Below, piece by piece: positions 10,831 through 22,826 of a stretch of 64,000 nt of DNA. Source of the DNA: Atrina japonica (lineage: Eukaryota; Mollusca; Bivalvia; Pterioida; Pinnidae); contig BROG01000149.1 in the NCBI GenBank assembly GCA_030159075.1, positions 30,001 to 94,000 on the forward strand, in the 5' to 3' direction. The notes beneath the pieces were generated by a model that saw only the letters and a program-made list of their open reading frames with translations, ran no database searches and was not told the origin of the DNA. The translations under genes were made by a program, and so were the position numbers. Each line of letters starts with the position of its first letter. Within the stretch, counting starts at the first letter, position 1.

Positions 10831-11185
10831 TTGAAACGGGTATTTTGTAAGTCATTAGGGACTCCTCATATAAGCTTATATATAAGCTTCAATAGAAAGA
10901 CTATGTTTATTTAGTTAATGCTACTTAACGACCCTTATTGTTTAAGCGTCATGAGATGTCTTGTTTTGGGATAGATTCGACAACTTGAGGTCATCCCCGG
11001 CACCCATTTCAAGACAAATGATGACGTTTACTGGAGTTTCTGGGCGGTCAAGAATGGGACTTCTAACATCGCTGGCAAAAATGCAATAACACTGAAGGAG
11101 ATTATGATGAAAAATAGTGCAATATGTCTCCCGAAAGACAAATCCTTACATATGCAAATCAGCACTTATCAATCAACCTTCGTAT

Positions 11186-11396
11186 AACGCGCTTTAAACC
11201 ATGAACTATCATTTCTGTTCAGCGCAGGTTCGAATCCCGCTGGAACCTAAGCTGATTTTTGTAGTACAGTTAACTTGCAGACGGCCGGTAGTCTCTTCCC
11301 GGGTACATTGTAACCGGGTTCTCTCCTCCACGAATAATAACAGACCGCCACCATATACATGTAACTGAAAAATTGTTGAGTGTGGCGTAACATATA
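11186..11396 (+). mobile_element. tRNA-derived SINE family 2, 5'-damaged copy
   Basis: Contains the B-box phrase caggttcgaatcccgctgga, then the body tacattgtaaccgggttctc and tail gaaaaattgttgagtgtggc shared with 57742-58032 and 34980-35157. The head before 'ctttaaaccat' is degraded. Confidence 0.8.
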
Positions 11397-11406
11397 AAGC
11401 TAGTGC

Positions 11407-11691
11407 CTGGTATTTCGGTACCAGCTGATAATCTTATACTAAAGTAATATTTGGCACTGATAACATCATTTAAATTCCAAATATTTTTAAAGCTAAGATA
11501 GTCATCTTTTTACAGAGGTTACTCTTAAATGGATTTCGGCTATACTTTTAGATTTATTATTTGACCTTGTATGATACCACTTTCTATTTAGAAAATACAT
11601 ATACATTTTAAATTGGAGCTCTGCTGATTGACTAGTCTGATAGACTAATTGACAGAAACGATAGTCTTGAGCATTATAACTTTGGTATTAT

Positions 11692-11700
<9 letters not shown>
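11407..11700. repeat. dispersed repeat, copy 2
   Basis: About 290 bp matching 6869-7290, including ggtaccagctgataatctta, gctaagatagtcatcttttt, tttgaccttgtatgatacca and ttttaaattggagctc. It starts just after a SINE fragment and ends at an (AT)n tract. It lies upstream of the NRF-like gene's first exon. Confidence 0.7.

Positions 11701-11739
<39 letters not shown>
11695..11739. repeat. (AT)n microsatellite
   Basis: Pure TA repeat of about 45 bp at the right end of dispersed repeat copy 2. Confidence 0.95.
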
Positions 11740-11742
<3 letters not shown>

Positions 11743-12043
11743 CTGACATAACTATTTAGATAAAGAGAATTATAATACAATTGTGTGTATGGAATCTCGC
11801 TAACTCGAAATTCACGGGACCGCCAAGATAACCAAAATTTTCAATTCAAATATTTTCTATTCTTATTGGACAACGAATAGACCTGCTCAGGATACTGCTA
11901 AATTCAAATTGGATCTAAGGAATTATTAATTACACTTTCATCTTGGCTCGTGAACGGAAGTCGATCGTCCCGAGTTTTGAAGGTAAAAAAGTAATTTTAA
12001 GAATGATTTTGTGTACAAAATGTAAACCTTCATTCGCAGATGG

Positions 12044-12045
<2 letters not shown>

Positions 12046-12140
<95 letters not shown>
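12046..12140. repeat. (AT)n microsatellite
   Basis: About 95 bp of uninterrupted AT. It creates spurious Tyr-Ile ORFs on both strands. Confidence 0.98.
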
Positions 12141-12141
<1 letters not shown>

Positions 12142-12618
12142 CACTTGACTACAATATATTAAATTTGCCGATTATTAATATATAACCCCAGCGAATTATA
12201 ATACAATTATATATAGTTTATCTCCGTTAATGTATCTAAATATTAAAATGTTCGATTTGTGGTCAGAAGATTTAGATTTCGGACAATACCAAAACGTAAT
12301 CATATGTATATCTTTAGGCTATTTTGGTTGATCAGAGAGATAAAATAATGTATTGTTGCAAATAATACATATACCGAGGAGTACATAATGTGTTTGTTAC
12401 CTATGGTGACTATTTAGCTCAGGAAGCTTGTACACCTTTCCCCATTTCAACGTAAATGTGCTGAACCGGTATGAGATCAAAGAGTTTCAGGTGCGTTAGG
12501 TTGATGAGTGACGGATTGACTACACTATGATTTTAAAATGGAACAGATCTACGGCACCAGCAAGACTAGTGGCAATGCTATGGATGTGATGAGTGATAAT
12601 TTAAGTACAGGAGCCAGA

Positions 12619-14384
12619 CAGGGTAGTGGTTAATTACATTGAAATATTACTTTGGGAAAAAACTTAATTACAATTACTATTACAATAACTCATATTTGTA
12701 AATGTAATTTTTTATAATTGCAATTACAAATCACATTTTTACATATACATAATCACACGATAGACAGAGCAAGATTAATCAGTTACAAATGCACAATTAA
12801 GGAGAATAAGGATACCCTAGGGTATACAAAAAACTTATCATCAATTTCTTCTTAATTTTTTCCCTTATCATTTGTGGCTATATAAGGGATATTTACATAT
12901 GCAAGAGTTATGCCCCTTTCCAGAATTTCATCAACTGTCCAATTCATTATTGAAATATTAATCATTTTTTCCAAAACTCATATTTTTCTAGCTAACTTGG
13001 TAAAATTTGATCAAGCGCCATGGTATCAATGTGTTTTTATGCTTTTATTAGATCTGGTGAGCCGGCCTGGCTCAGTCGGTAGCGCGCTCGACTCTGGATC
13101 GTGAGGTCGTGAGTTCGAGTCCCGCTGCCGACAGGTTGGTTTCCTGTCTTTCGGATGAGACAGTAAAAACTGGAGGTCCCGTGTCACAGTAAGTGTCGGC
13201 ACGTTAAAGAACCCTCACTGCTCAATGGCCGTAAGTGCCGAGCATAGGCCAAAATTTGAAGCCCTTCACCGGCATTTGGTGACGTCTCCATATAAGTGAA
13301 ATATTCTTGAGTGGGACGTTAAACAACAATAAACAAACAAATAAAATTAGACCTGGTGGATAAATAGGTCAAAAGATTGAAAGCTGTGACCCCCGAAATA
13401 CCAAATTTTTATAACACTTAAATCTTAAATTCGGTCACTATAAAAAAATTTAGTCATCAATTTTTTTTTATTTTCTCTGTAAATCGTCAATTAAGAATGG
13501 TTAACAATTATTTAGAGTCAATGAAACAAGTTGTGGGAATATAGCGTAGAAATAATACATTGAAGTATGTCAAAGTTGAGTATTTTTTTTAACTAAAAAT
13601 TCTTTAAGAGAAGACTGTACCACCATTTGACCTTGAGTGTGACCTTGAACATGACCTTGACCGAGCGATGCATCTAATCACAATGAACCTTTCCTGTAAA
13701 TTTCACAAAAGTATAATATACAATAAGAAAGTAATGATAATGTATGTCAAATTGTGACTTTACCCAGAGAAACAGACAGAGGGACAAAAGATGCGAAGTG
13801 ACAATGTGAAGCTAACACAAAAACACATGACTGTTAGATTAATTTTGTCACAAAGAACAACTTCATTTACTTCTTGATGCGAATGTACCATTCATTTTAT
13901 GTCTTCAGTGGATAAATTTGTGTCGTCTGTCATTTTGGGTTAGATTGCCAACATCAGTTCCAGTTTATATTACTATATTGACATTCTGGTCACGTGACCA
14001 GGTGTCCTTCTTCCCTTTAAGCTCTCATTTCCAAATCTGTGAAATTTGGCATTGACCACAACTCACACTTGCCTTAGGGAACAATAAGTGAAAACAGGTG
14101 GGGTATAGCAAGGCCTCAAATTTAGGCTCAACTGTGTACAGATATTTATTCAGTTTAAATAATTGAAAAATGTTATCCATTTTTTTGTGCACGTACATGT
14201 ACCTGACATGAAATATATCAAGTACATGTAATTATAATGTAATTGAAATATATTTGTTAATTAATTTTTTGAATGTAATTAATTACAATTACAATTACTT
14301 GTAATTGATATTACTTTCAATTACTTAAGAAATTGTAATTAATTGCAATTATTTACAATTACATTTTAAATTACCCAAACCCTG
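12619..14384. mobile_element. non-autonomous hAT-like element with a nested SINE
   Basis: Left end CAGGGTagTGG and right end reading inward CAGGGTttGGG, flanked by 8-bp duplications gagccaga (12611-12618) and gagccagg (14385-14392), 7 of 8 identical. Subterminal AATTACAATTAC repeats occur at both ends. The 8-bp duplication and CAGGG terminus fit the hAT superfamily. There is no transposase ORF. A complete SINE sits inside at 13059-13345. Confidence 0.75.
13059..13345 (+). mobile_element. tRNA-derived SINE family 1, complete copy
   Basis: tRNA-like head with A box tggctcagtcggtagcgcgc and B box gagttcgagtcccgctgccg, a long body (gttaaagaaccctcactgct, gcccttcaccggcatttggt) and a tail ending gggacgttaaacaacaataa. 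It is flanked by 12-bp target duplications attagatctggt (13047-13058) and attagacctggt (13346-13357). Other copies are at 53281-53558 and 44313-45089 (minus). Membership in a named molluscan SINE group was not determined. Confidence 0.93.
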
Positions 14385-14399
14385 GAGCCAGGAGCCTGA

Positions 14400-16470
14400 A
14401 ACATTTGTCGGTGATTCAGTATTATATTATCTTGGTCCAGTATCAGGATGGGGAGGTTAACTTGTCAGTGAAACGTGCTTATAATAGATCATTGTTGAAA
14501 ATCAGACAAGAAATTGGGGCTAATTAATTTAGCATACTGTGTTTCAGGAAACATCTGGGAAACATACTATAACATGGATTAACTTTCTGTACTTACAACA
14601 GAAAGAACTTGAAATATGGCCAAGTAGAGAGATGAAGAATGAACATATGACTAATAACTTTGTACCAAAATTTGTATCAATTCGGCAATTTTAGATGCAA
14701 TATGAATTCCAATGAAGAAACCTATAGATGCCATGAGCATTACATGGTCTACATATAAGCTCAAAACACTCTCAAACCATATTTGATTGCAGTTTCTGGA
14801 GAGTTGTCGCATAGTTTATTGACAGATATGGGGACACAGAAAATGGTCGGTAAATGATACTCTGAACTCGTGTACCTAGGTATAGCCATGTTCTCTCCAG
14901 TAGACACCAACATAGCAGATCCTTTTCACCGAGCTTGACCTTTTATCTGAACTCGCCAGGTTTCCATGGAACATTTGCGACGGGTATGGTATCCTGGCAG
15001 GAAGTGCTGACTCCTTCCAGACACCTGGTCCCATCCCGTTTGCGATTCGGAATTGTTATTCGTGTCAAGACCGTTTTAATATCTTATTTGTCGTATTCTA
15101 ATAGACTTCTACTTAGGATCTGTATTGGTACTTCTTAATTATACTCAAGACCTGCTCGCATCAAGAGACGTCTATGTCAACACGTTTTAAGGCCACTAGA
15201 CCCAAGTGATGGTGTTAAGTACTGTAGAATGGCTTTGAAAAGGATTAGCAGTGAACGGGTCATAGGTCTGAGCAAAAAGTTCAAAACTGTGTGTGAGCCT
15301 CTTTCTCCAGCAAAGTAATGCTAGGTTCTACTATCGTATTTACATTCTTATGTTTAAAAATTTTAGCAATTTTGATAAAAGGACAATTATCCAAAATCTT
15401 TTCACACAGATAAATGTACATCGTAATGGTATCATATCAGCTATACTGATCACATCTGTATGATGTTATATCTGTATTTGTTGGGCTGGTTACTTTGTGT
15501 CAAGTGTGAATGAAGCCTATTTGCATAAAATGTTCACAGGAAACATACATATAGTAAAATCCAGATAACTTGGCGGGTGAAGTCTCGTGAACCCATTCCT
15601 GACCCGGACTAGCCATAACAAAATTACAATTACAATTACCACTGGCAAGAACGAGTATCCAGTGAGAATTTAAACGCTTTTCTCGTGAAACGAGTCAAAA
15701 TCGAAAATGAGTAGAATCATCTGTATGATAATCAAAAGATTACTCCGGCCAACAAAGTTATGAGAATCGGACATTATTCATGATTCAAAAATTGATATGT
15801 CATCGTAGTAGCTAGCATGTAAAAGAGCATATAGCATGCATCATGCACTGCAATTTGACCTTTCCTCAAATTCTAACATATTGCTCTCAATATCCATTTT
15901 GACGTCATTCGATTATAACGCCATAATCACACAAATGTTGGACGAGTCACTCAGTGGGGAAGCATCACCTAACTTTCCACGCTAGATGTCGCTGTGTTTT
16001 ATCGGTGGTTAACCGAACGCTTAATATCACCGTGACGCTTGTAACAATGGTAAACAAAGGGACGCGGCAAAATATGGAAGTAGAACCATGCAGAAACATT
16101 TCTTTAAAAAGTTTTTATTGAGAAATAAATAACTAAATCTAAAATATATAATACACCAGCTCCCCTTAGCGGTTAATGACATGAGGCTTCCCTATTGTGA
16201 CGTCATATTTGAAAAGTCTGCCAAATGGTGTCTCTATAGATGCTCTACAAGACTACCTATAATGGAGCAATTTTTAGTAAACTTAAACTTACGATACACG
16301 ATGGTAGTTGAGATTGGATGTCTATTGCGATTTCATTTGAATTTGAGAAACAAAATAAAAATGTTCGAGATAACTGTCATTTGACTAACCGTACTTCTGT
16401 TTCATTCATAGAATTTTACGAGTGCATTTAATACGAATTCTGAACATAGACAAAGTATGTTTTTGAATAG
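14400..16470. other. no gene seen
   Basis: Moderately AT-rich sequence between the hAT-like element and the LRR gene. It contains only the diverged MITE A relative and a faint match to the 18.85-kb repeat at 14980-15075. Short ORFs are not supported by composition, motif or splice sites. Confidence 0.5.
15880..16250. mobile_element. diverged MITE family A-like sequence
   Basis: Shares gctctcaatat, gacgtcattcgattataacg, ccataatcacacaa and tctgccaaatggtgtc in order with the copies at 2.0 and 38.0 kb, but with about 170 bp of extra sequence in the middle. The boundaries are uncertain. Confidence 0.45.
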
Positions 16471-16474
16471 AACC

Positions 16475-16480
16475 TTTATT
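16475..16480 (-). terminator. polyadenylation signal of the LRR gene
   Basis: AATAAA on the minus strand about 155 nt beyond the stop codon. It is the nearest canonical signal. Confidence 0.6.
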
Positions 16481-16634
16481 TAAAAATATTGTTAACATGA
16501 TAAAAAAATATTACTACGCAAACCCAAGCGATAAGCGTGTTTATGGTTTTCCATGATACTATAACTAAACAATTCTTGAATGTGACCTGAAACACTGTTC
16601 AACATTCAAAATTTTCAAATTCAAATCATAATAC

Positions 16635-18062
16635 TTAACGTCGATATCTGTAATAATATTCTTCCCTTTTGTTTGGACATTTAGGAATTTCGTTTAAGAT
16701 ATAATCTATCAAAGACATATCAATGTTAAAACATTTTCCTGAAATATTTAGGTGTTTTGGTCTGGTAGACCAATGTTTCAGCCAGCCAATGTTTTCACAG
16801 GAACACGTGATATTGGTGTTAGTTAAATCAAGTACAGATATGTCATGAGCGTTAGTTAAAGCACGTGGGAACGTTTTCAGCGGGGTATTATCTAAATATA
16901 AAAACACAAGATTTTTACATGTGCGGAACGCATTATCAGAAATAGAAACCAGGGGATTTCCAGACAAATAAAGGAAAGCTACTCTTGGAATTAATTTGAA
17001 ATCATTGTCGGTAATATTCTGAATTCTACTGTTATAAGTAATGGCGATTTCGAAAATTGTTGGGACCCTTGCCCACAGCTTAGGGCCTGGGATTTTATCT
17101 AGCTGCGTATTATTGAATACAAACTTGTAAAATTCGGAACTAAAATTGGCAGGAAATACACTTTCATTGATATAACGGATGGGAACGTTGCTAAGTGATA
17201 GTAATCCTAACCCTGACAAATCATTAAATATTGGTGGCATTTCATCAATGGGACTGTTATGTATTAGAATTTCCCTAAGACTTCGTAGCCCTTTAAAAGA
17301 GACAGGAGAAATGCCGTTAGAGGTAAGGCGAATGTTGTCTTTCAGTTCCAGATGATAAAGCCGAGATGCGTTGTTCAGTGATGTTGGAATGGATTTCAGA
17401 TTTGTAGAGAACATTCGTAAATACATAAGATTTTCACCCAATCCTTCAAAAGAATCGACTGGTAGTTCTTCTAATAGTAAATCATACATTGTCAAGTCAA
17501 AGATATTATTCAAGTATTGGAATGCTGTAGGCCATTTCTGCAAGTCCATGGAACCAAAGGTGAAGGTTGAAAGACGTTTTGAAATGTTTTGAAACAAACC
17601 GACATTGTTGAGATCCGCCATCGGATTTCTATGAAGGTGTAATTCCGCCATATTTACCATCCTACCAATCACAGTTGGTAAGGCTTTCAGTTGGTTGTAT
17701 TCGAGGCGCAAATCGAACATAGCCGACTCACTTCCGGCAAAGGCATCATCGGAAATATCTACAATATTGTTGTAGCTAAGATCAAGGTCGGACACTGTTA
17801 TATTCCCAAAAACCCTGCTCGGGATATGAGTAATATTATTTTGCGATAAATTTATATTCCAACTTCCGGTGAGATAATTCAGAATCGGTGGCACTTTTTG
17901 AAGCCGCATACCGTTGCAGTATACATTCCTGTAGTTGTAATCACAGTAGCAGGGTTTTGAAAACAGACATGGCCAGTCTTTTACGCCATCTTTCTGGGGT
18001 TTTCTCAAGAGCCCGTTGGTTGCATGGATTGTCAAGGCCATTGATAGGACTGTAAGATAAAC
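16635..18062 (-). CDS. secreted leucine-rich-repeat protein, exon 2 (main exon)
   Basis: Main exon of a two-exon gene encoding 480 residues in all. After the signal peptide comes a Cys-rich LRR N-terminal cap (WPCLFSKPCYCDYNYRNVYC), about 13-14 leucine-rich repeats of the form LxxLxLxxNxI, and an LRR C-terminal cap (CSCENIGWLKHW through EIPKC). It ends with a short Tyr/Arg-rich tail and no membrane helix. Around eleven N-glycosylation sequons support extracellular location. The acceptor attgtag at 18069-18063 precedes GTT; reading from it, in frame with the upstream ATG at 18041, adds VYLTVLSMALTIHA, which completes a signal peptide with exon 1. A nearer acceptor (ttacag, 18056-18051) would put exon 1 out of frame. 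The role (recognition, adhesion or matrix) cannot be assigned. Starting at ATG 18041 alone would give a 468-residue protein without a proper signal peptide. Confidence 0.92.
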   Translation of the reverse strand, partial: VYLTVLSMALTIHATNGLLRKPQKDGVKDWPCLFSKPCYCDYNYRNVYCNGMRLQKVPPILNYLTGSWNINLSQNNITHIPSRVFGNITVSDLDLSYNNIVDISDDAFAGSESAMFDLRLEYNQLKALPTVIGRMVNMAELHLHRNPMADLNNVGLFQNISKRLSTFTFGSMDLQKWPTAFQYLNNIFDLTMYDLLLEELPVDSFEGLGENLMYLRMFSTNLKSIPTSLNNASRLYHLELKDNIRLTSNGISPVSFKGLRSLREILIHNSPIDEMPPIFNDLSGLGLLSLSNVPIRYINESVFPANFSSEFYKFVFNNTQLDKIPGPKLWARVPTIFEIAITYNSRIQNITDNDFKLIPRVAFLYLSGNPLVSISDNAFRTCKNLVFLYLDNTPLKTFPRALTNAHDISVLDLTNTNITCSCENIGWLKHWSTRPKHLNISGKCFNIDMSLIDYILNEIPKCPNKREEYYYRYRR

Positions 18063-18545
18063 CTACAATAATTAAGAGAGTCATGTGGTTAAATCATTGA
18101 AATATTTACCAAGTTTTAATATGAATTATCATTTAGTGTGGTTTTTTTACAAATATGTTATATTGATACATAATACATATCTGTCATTGCAATTTGCGAT
18201 TGCTAAGGTATTGAAGAATGGTGTCATGGCAAATTTACTGTATACCGGGATATTTTCGCCCTTAGATGGGCGAATATAAGATAAAAGCGAAATGTTCATT
18301 CTCATAATTGAAGTACGGACGTACAAGCCATCCATTGATACTTATTGCGATTTTAAGACGGGGTGGTGTTGACTATCGTAAAAGGACGAAAATAAGCTGG
18401 GGTGTCAATTTCCGGGTTTAAATTATATGAATACATTTAATTCTTACCAGATGTACAACACTGTTTCCTTGTTAACTTCCACATGAACATGTGTCTACCA
18501 ATTACAAACTTTCTAATATTCCTTATCTATATTACAGTTAAAATT

Positions 18546-18666
18546 ATGATGTATTTACTTACCAGTATTCGAGTATTTTAATTCTATTTGTTATGATAAA
18601 AGCAACGATGTATTTACTTACCAGTATTCGAGTCATTTCAGTTGTATTTGTCGTGATAAAAGCAAC
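18546..18666. repeat. 61-bp tandem duplication of LRR exon 1 and donor
   Basis: Two adjacent units share gtatttacttaccagtattc and gataaaagcaacgatg. The left unit (18546-18606) keeps the donor GTAAGT but lacks the ATG present in the right unit (18607-18666), and so looks like a silent duplicate exon in the intron. Confidence 0.85.
18622..18636 (-). CDS. LRR protein, exon 1 (start of signal peptide)
   Basis: Five codons ATGACTCGAATACTG followed by donor GTAAGT at 18621-18616. Joined in phase 0 to the exon at 18062 this yields MTRILVYLTVLSMALTIHA, a textbook signal peptide with cleavage expected after HA. A tandem copy of this exon and its donor lies just downstream in the intron. Confidence 0.72.
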
Positions 18667-18845
18667 GATGGGCTGAAAAAAGATACACATTAAAATGATT
18701 ATATCAGATAACAATAAAGTATAAAGAAGTACCATTGGATATTCAAAACTTCAATTTCATCAGAATTAGAAACAGATTAGATATATAACAAAGGTCTCAA
18801 CACAAAGAACAATTGCGAATCCCAAACGGAGTTATCATTTGCACT

Positions 18846-19020
18846 TGACTGTGGACTCACGGCGGGTGTGACCGGTCGACAGGAGATGCTTACTCATCCA
18901 TGGCACCTGATCCCATCTCTTGGTTTCCAGAGGTCCGTGTTTGTTCATTGTTGCCGGATTTGTATTTGTGTCCTGGACATCATAAAGATTTATACTTTGG
19001 TATTTGAGATGTTTTATATT
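18846..19020. repeat. dispersed repeat, same family as 4241-4417
   Basis: Direct copy of the right arm at 4241-4417: gtgaccggtcgacagg, gatgcttactc, ggcacct and tcctggacat occur in the same order, ending in gatttatactttggtat. It lies upstream of the LRR gene. Weaker relatives may be at 7330-7580 and 14980-15075. Confidence 0.7.
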
Positions 19021-19397
19021 ATCACAGTCATGATCGTAAACGCAGAATGTTTGTAATATATATTATCATTTCGCTTTTTACAAGCAAAGTGTAAGAATTT
19101 ACCCAAGTTGGGTAAATCAAAAACATTTTGAACTGTTAATAATTGGATAAGTCTTTGATAATAATACTTTATAATAATTAATAAATCTTCCTTTTAAATC
19201 TTTATAGGCAGTGTTATAGATGTTACTTAGTAATTAAAATGCATATATATGTAGCTCAAAGATTTATAATTTCCTTTTAGGTTCAATCTTACCATGAACA
19301 TTGTCTAAATAATATAAATCTACATGTAGTTGTCTTTTTTGTTTGAAATGATTGTATGCGAAACAGGTTAAAATAATACATGTAAATTAATACCATT

Positions 19398-19398
<1 letters not shown>

Positions 19399-19457
<59 letters not shown>
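19399..19457. repeat. (GT)n microsatellite
   Basis: 59 bp of GT on the plus strand. Confidence 0.98.
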
Positions 19458-19460
<3 letters not shown>

Positions 19461-19499
19461 TTTCTATTCAACCTGAGCAGAGTGCGTTTATACAGCTTT

Positions 19500-21110
19500 C
19501 ATTTCTAGACAGAAATTTTTTTATCAATATCAAAGATTCAAAACCAACTGCTTTTTATTGTAACACATGAACAAATGCAAATACTATTTCGTCATTCAGA
19601 ACAAATATATCTCAAGTAGGGAAGTTTAATAAATACAGTTTCCTGTGTTACTTGGATTTACCAGGAAAAGAACCGAAAATCATAGTTGAGTACGTGGTAA
19701 TTATCTTCAGTGCAATTACAGAGACGTGCTAAAAGTATGCAGACACTATTGTTTTTTTGTTTTACTATATATTTCATATAAAACTATATTTTTTTCCAAA
19801 AAAAAAAAAAATAGTGTGAAGCCATTTCTTATCACATATCTATATAATTTTCATCGTTATACAGAGTATGTTTCCAAGTTCCATTGCTTGCAATTGTTTG
19901 GATATAATATTCTAATTTGTAATTTCAAAGATTTGACAATTTAAAAGTAAAAATTAGATGTCACAATATTACTTACCCATATAGTTTTCATCATAGAAAT
20001 TAAACTTTCCTTTTTAATAAATAAATATTTTATTAATTTCTTATTCAGAAAGTTAAAATCAGGATATGTAATGAAACTGTATTTAATTATTTGTTTGATA
20101 GTGAAATCATATTGAAATTCGACAAGAAATGGCTTCACATTTTTTAAGATGTGGTTTTATATGAATTATATAGTAAATAATAAGTGTGTCTGTAGACTTT
20201 TGACGCTCTTCTGTACATGAGTACAACAGTCAAGATGTTTTACCTAAACTGTATTCCACTCTCCAATGTCGTTGTGGGTATAAAAGATTAAAGGATTTCC
20301 GAGTCTACTTGAAGAACTGTATACATCTGCATTTCATTTTTAATCGTTTGTTTAATTCTAGTTTTAGTTTGTACGGGAATGTCACATGTATGCAAAGAAA
20401 AGAAAGATACTGTAAGTATTTTTTTTCAATATACATGTATTTGAACATTATGCAGTCATTCTATCAACACCACTAGTTTTAATATGATTTATTTAGATGA
20501 TGATGATGATGATGACAACCACAAGACAACAATTATATAAAAATGATATAATAATACTATATAACTGGAAAATTTCACTCCTGTTTAATTTTCGCCATTT
20601 TTTTCCTTAAATGAGAGCTAAATAATTCAAACACAGACATGCATACCACCCATTTAAATAGGGTGATTAACCCTTTCATCCCTAAAGACCAAAGTAGACT
20701 GGTCTTAATCTATAGAAATGAGCATACCATTTAGTAATTTAGGGGTGAAAGGGTGAAAAGCGAATTGAAGACGGGATGAATATGGTTTTCAAAAATGTCA
20801 TAACAGGGGAAAAAATAAGCAGTGGCGAAAATGTCCAAGTATAAAATAATAATAATAAAAATGTCATTTGCTTACGTTTAAATTGAAATTAACTTTGATC
20901 ATATATCTACAAGTCATGTATCCACTTTTATATTCAATTTAAAAGTCAGCAATTTATTATAATAATAACAAGCAGCAGGCTTTGAACAAAAATATTCAAT
21001 GTGAAATATTTTGAATGTAGTCTTTTAAAACCGAAACCCGATATACACAACAAGGCGAGGTTACTGCAAACTTTTAAAATTGTAAATTTGAAGTGATGTG
21101 TAAAAGAGCA
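19500..21110. other. no gene seen; small foldback at 20672-20757
   Basis: AT-rich. Inverted pair ccctttcatccctaaa / tttaggggtgaaaggg at 20672-20757 marks a short foldback element; the phrase gtggtgaaagggttaa recurs at 41473. No coding exon supported. Confidence 0.55.
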
Positions 21111-21112
21111 CT

Positions 21113-21114
<2 letters not shown>

Positions 21115-21190
<76 letters not shown>

Positions 21191-21206
21191 GTGCGTGTGT
21201 GTGTGT
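21115..21206. repeat. (CT)n then (GT)n microsatellite
   Basis: About 70 bp of CT followed by a short GT run. Confidence 0.97.
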
Positions 21207-21515
21207 TTTAAATCTTTCTTTTTACTGATTGATATATACAATAACAAAAAAAGGAGATTAAAATTCTTAAATTCCTATTTTTTGAAAATTGCTTATGAAA
21301 CCAACCCAGTTTGGTAATTATTTACTTGCAATTAACTCAACCTATTTGTATATGCATACAACACTGAACCTGACGTTTTTTCACAAAATGTATAGGAATA
21401 TAAGATTTTTTATGCCTCTGTATAGCTCTTATTTGTAATCGTGCATCAAGTATAAGTAATAAAAGTATATAAAAAAATCGAAATAATTATTTTGGTTAAC
21501 ACAGTTAAGTAACAG
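21205..21515. repeat. dispersed repeat B, copy 2
   Basis: Same orientation and order of blocks as 9225-9545 (tatttgtatatgcatacaac, tatagctcttatttgtaatc, gaaataattattttggttaa). It begins right after the (CT)n/(GT)n tract. Confidence 0.75.
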
Positions 21516-21912
21516 TAACACAGATTACATGTCATCCGCAAGACAAACGGTCCACCACCTAAAGTAAAAGGTCGAACTCGCCCACATCAAAAGTAAACAC
21601 GACAAACCGTGGACTGACTGTGATGTACGTTACTTTTCTGTAGCAAACGCTCTTACGACAGTGGCACGGGGCCCAAAGGTAAACATATGAAAGTTAAAGC
21701 ATTGTAATGAAAGAATATGAAATACATATACAGTGATATACATACCAGCTAACATCGAGCAAACATCGAACAATCAATGACAGATATTTAGATATAAATC
21801 GTTGTGCGTTGTGCGGGAAAATAAAACGGAATGTTTACTTTGATATGATAAATAAACTTTATTTGGTTAAGCTACTAGATATCTGTAATGTTTGTTTACT
21901 AGTATATTTAGC

Positions 21913-21915
<3 letters not shown>

Positions 21916-22001
<86 letters not shown>

Positions 22002-22024
22002 TGTGTGTGTGTGTGTGTGTGTGT
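21916..22024. repeat. (AT)n then (GT)n microsatellite
   Basis: About 83 bp AT joined to 25 bp GT. Confidence 0.97.
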
Positions 22025-22773
22025 GAGATAGATTAACATGCAAAAACTATCAGTCTATTATAATGTTAATTACACAATAAAGCCATTTTAAAAATTATAA
22101 TCAAACAAACAACGAACCTGTTGAAAATCCCAAAAGCACTAATATGGAGATGTTATCACCTTCAGATGAAGTGTTACAAATTTTTGCCTGTGCTATGGAC
22201 TGACATCAATTTTTCTTCTTCTTTCAATTAATGATTTCCCTCCGTTCTCCGAGGACCTCTTGATGAATATAAACTTCGTTCCGTGTGTAAAATAAGTTCC
22301 ACAGTTCTAGACAGTATACAGTGGAGGAATAATACATATATATATATACAGGTCAAACTAAGCTTAAGTTTTCTATAATAAAATCTGTCCAGACAGGGTA
22401 TAATATAAGGAGTTAGCACACTACCCCAAACCTTTTTCGGGTTGGCAGCATATGTAGCTGTTTATTTCTGCTTGAATGTATGCTATGGCAAAGCAGTCTA
22501 TAGATGTGTTCCAGTTCAGACGATATAGAGTCAAGCTTTAGCCATTCTAGTTTGTATTATTACCTGACTCTCCGTTTAACTGTATAAGAAATATGTTTGA
22601 CTGATTGAATAAAACATCCTATCAAAAGACTTAAAAATCCGTAAAATTATGCGAGAGGGCAACTGCTGCCTGGTACTGATATTTATGCGCAGACGGTTTC
22701 CCCATTGCGCGGCCCCATCTATAGAGAACCAGGTAATAAATCAGTTGTTTCATTGGTACTGAGGGAACAGTCT

Positions 22774-22826
22774 TAGCAGGGAAGGCCTTCGGCCTCTGAC
22801 AACAGTTACCTAGGACTTCCCTGCTA
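22774..22826. repeat. short hairpin
   Basis: An 11-bp perfect stem tagcagggaag / cttccctgcta with a secondary GGCC-rich stem in the loop, about 55 bp outside the left inverted repeat of the Polinton-like element. Confidence 0.55.

Noticed and set aside
13059..13135. Functional tRNA gene
   Set aside because: tRNA-like head continues into a conserved SINE body and tail with target duplications, and recurs with the same body at 44.9 and 53.5 kb.
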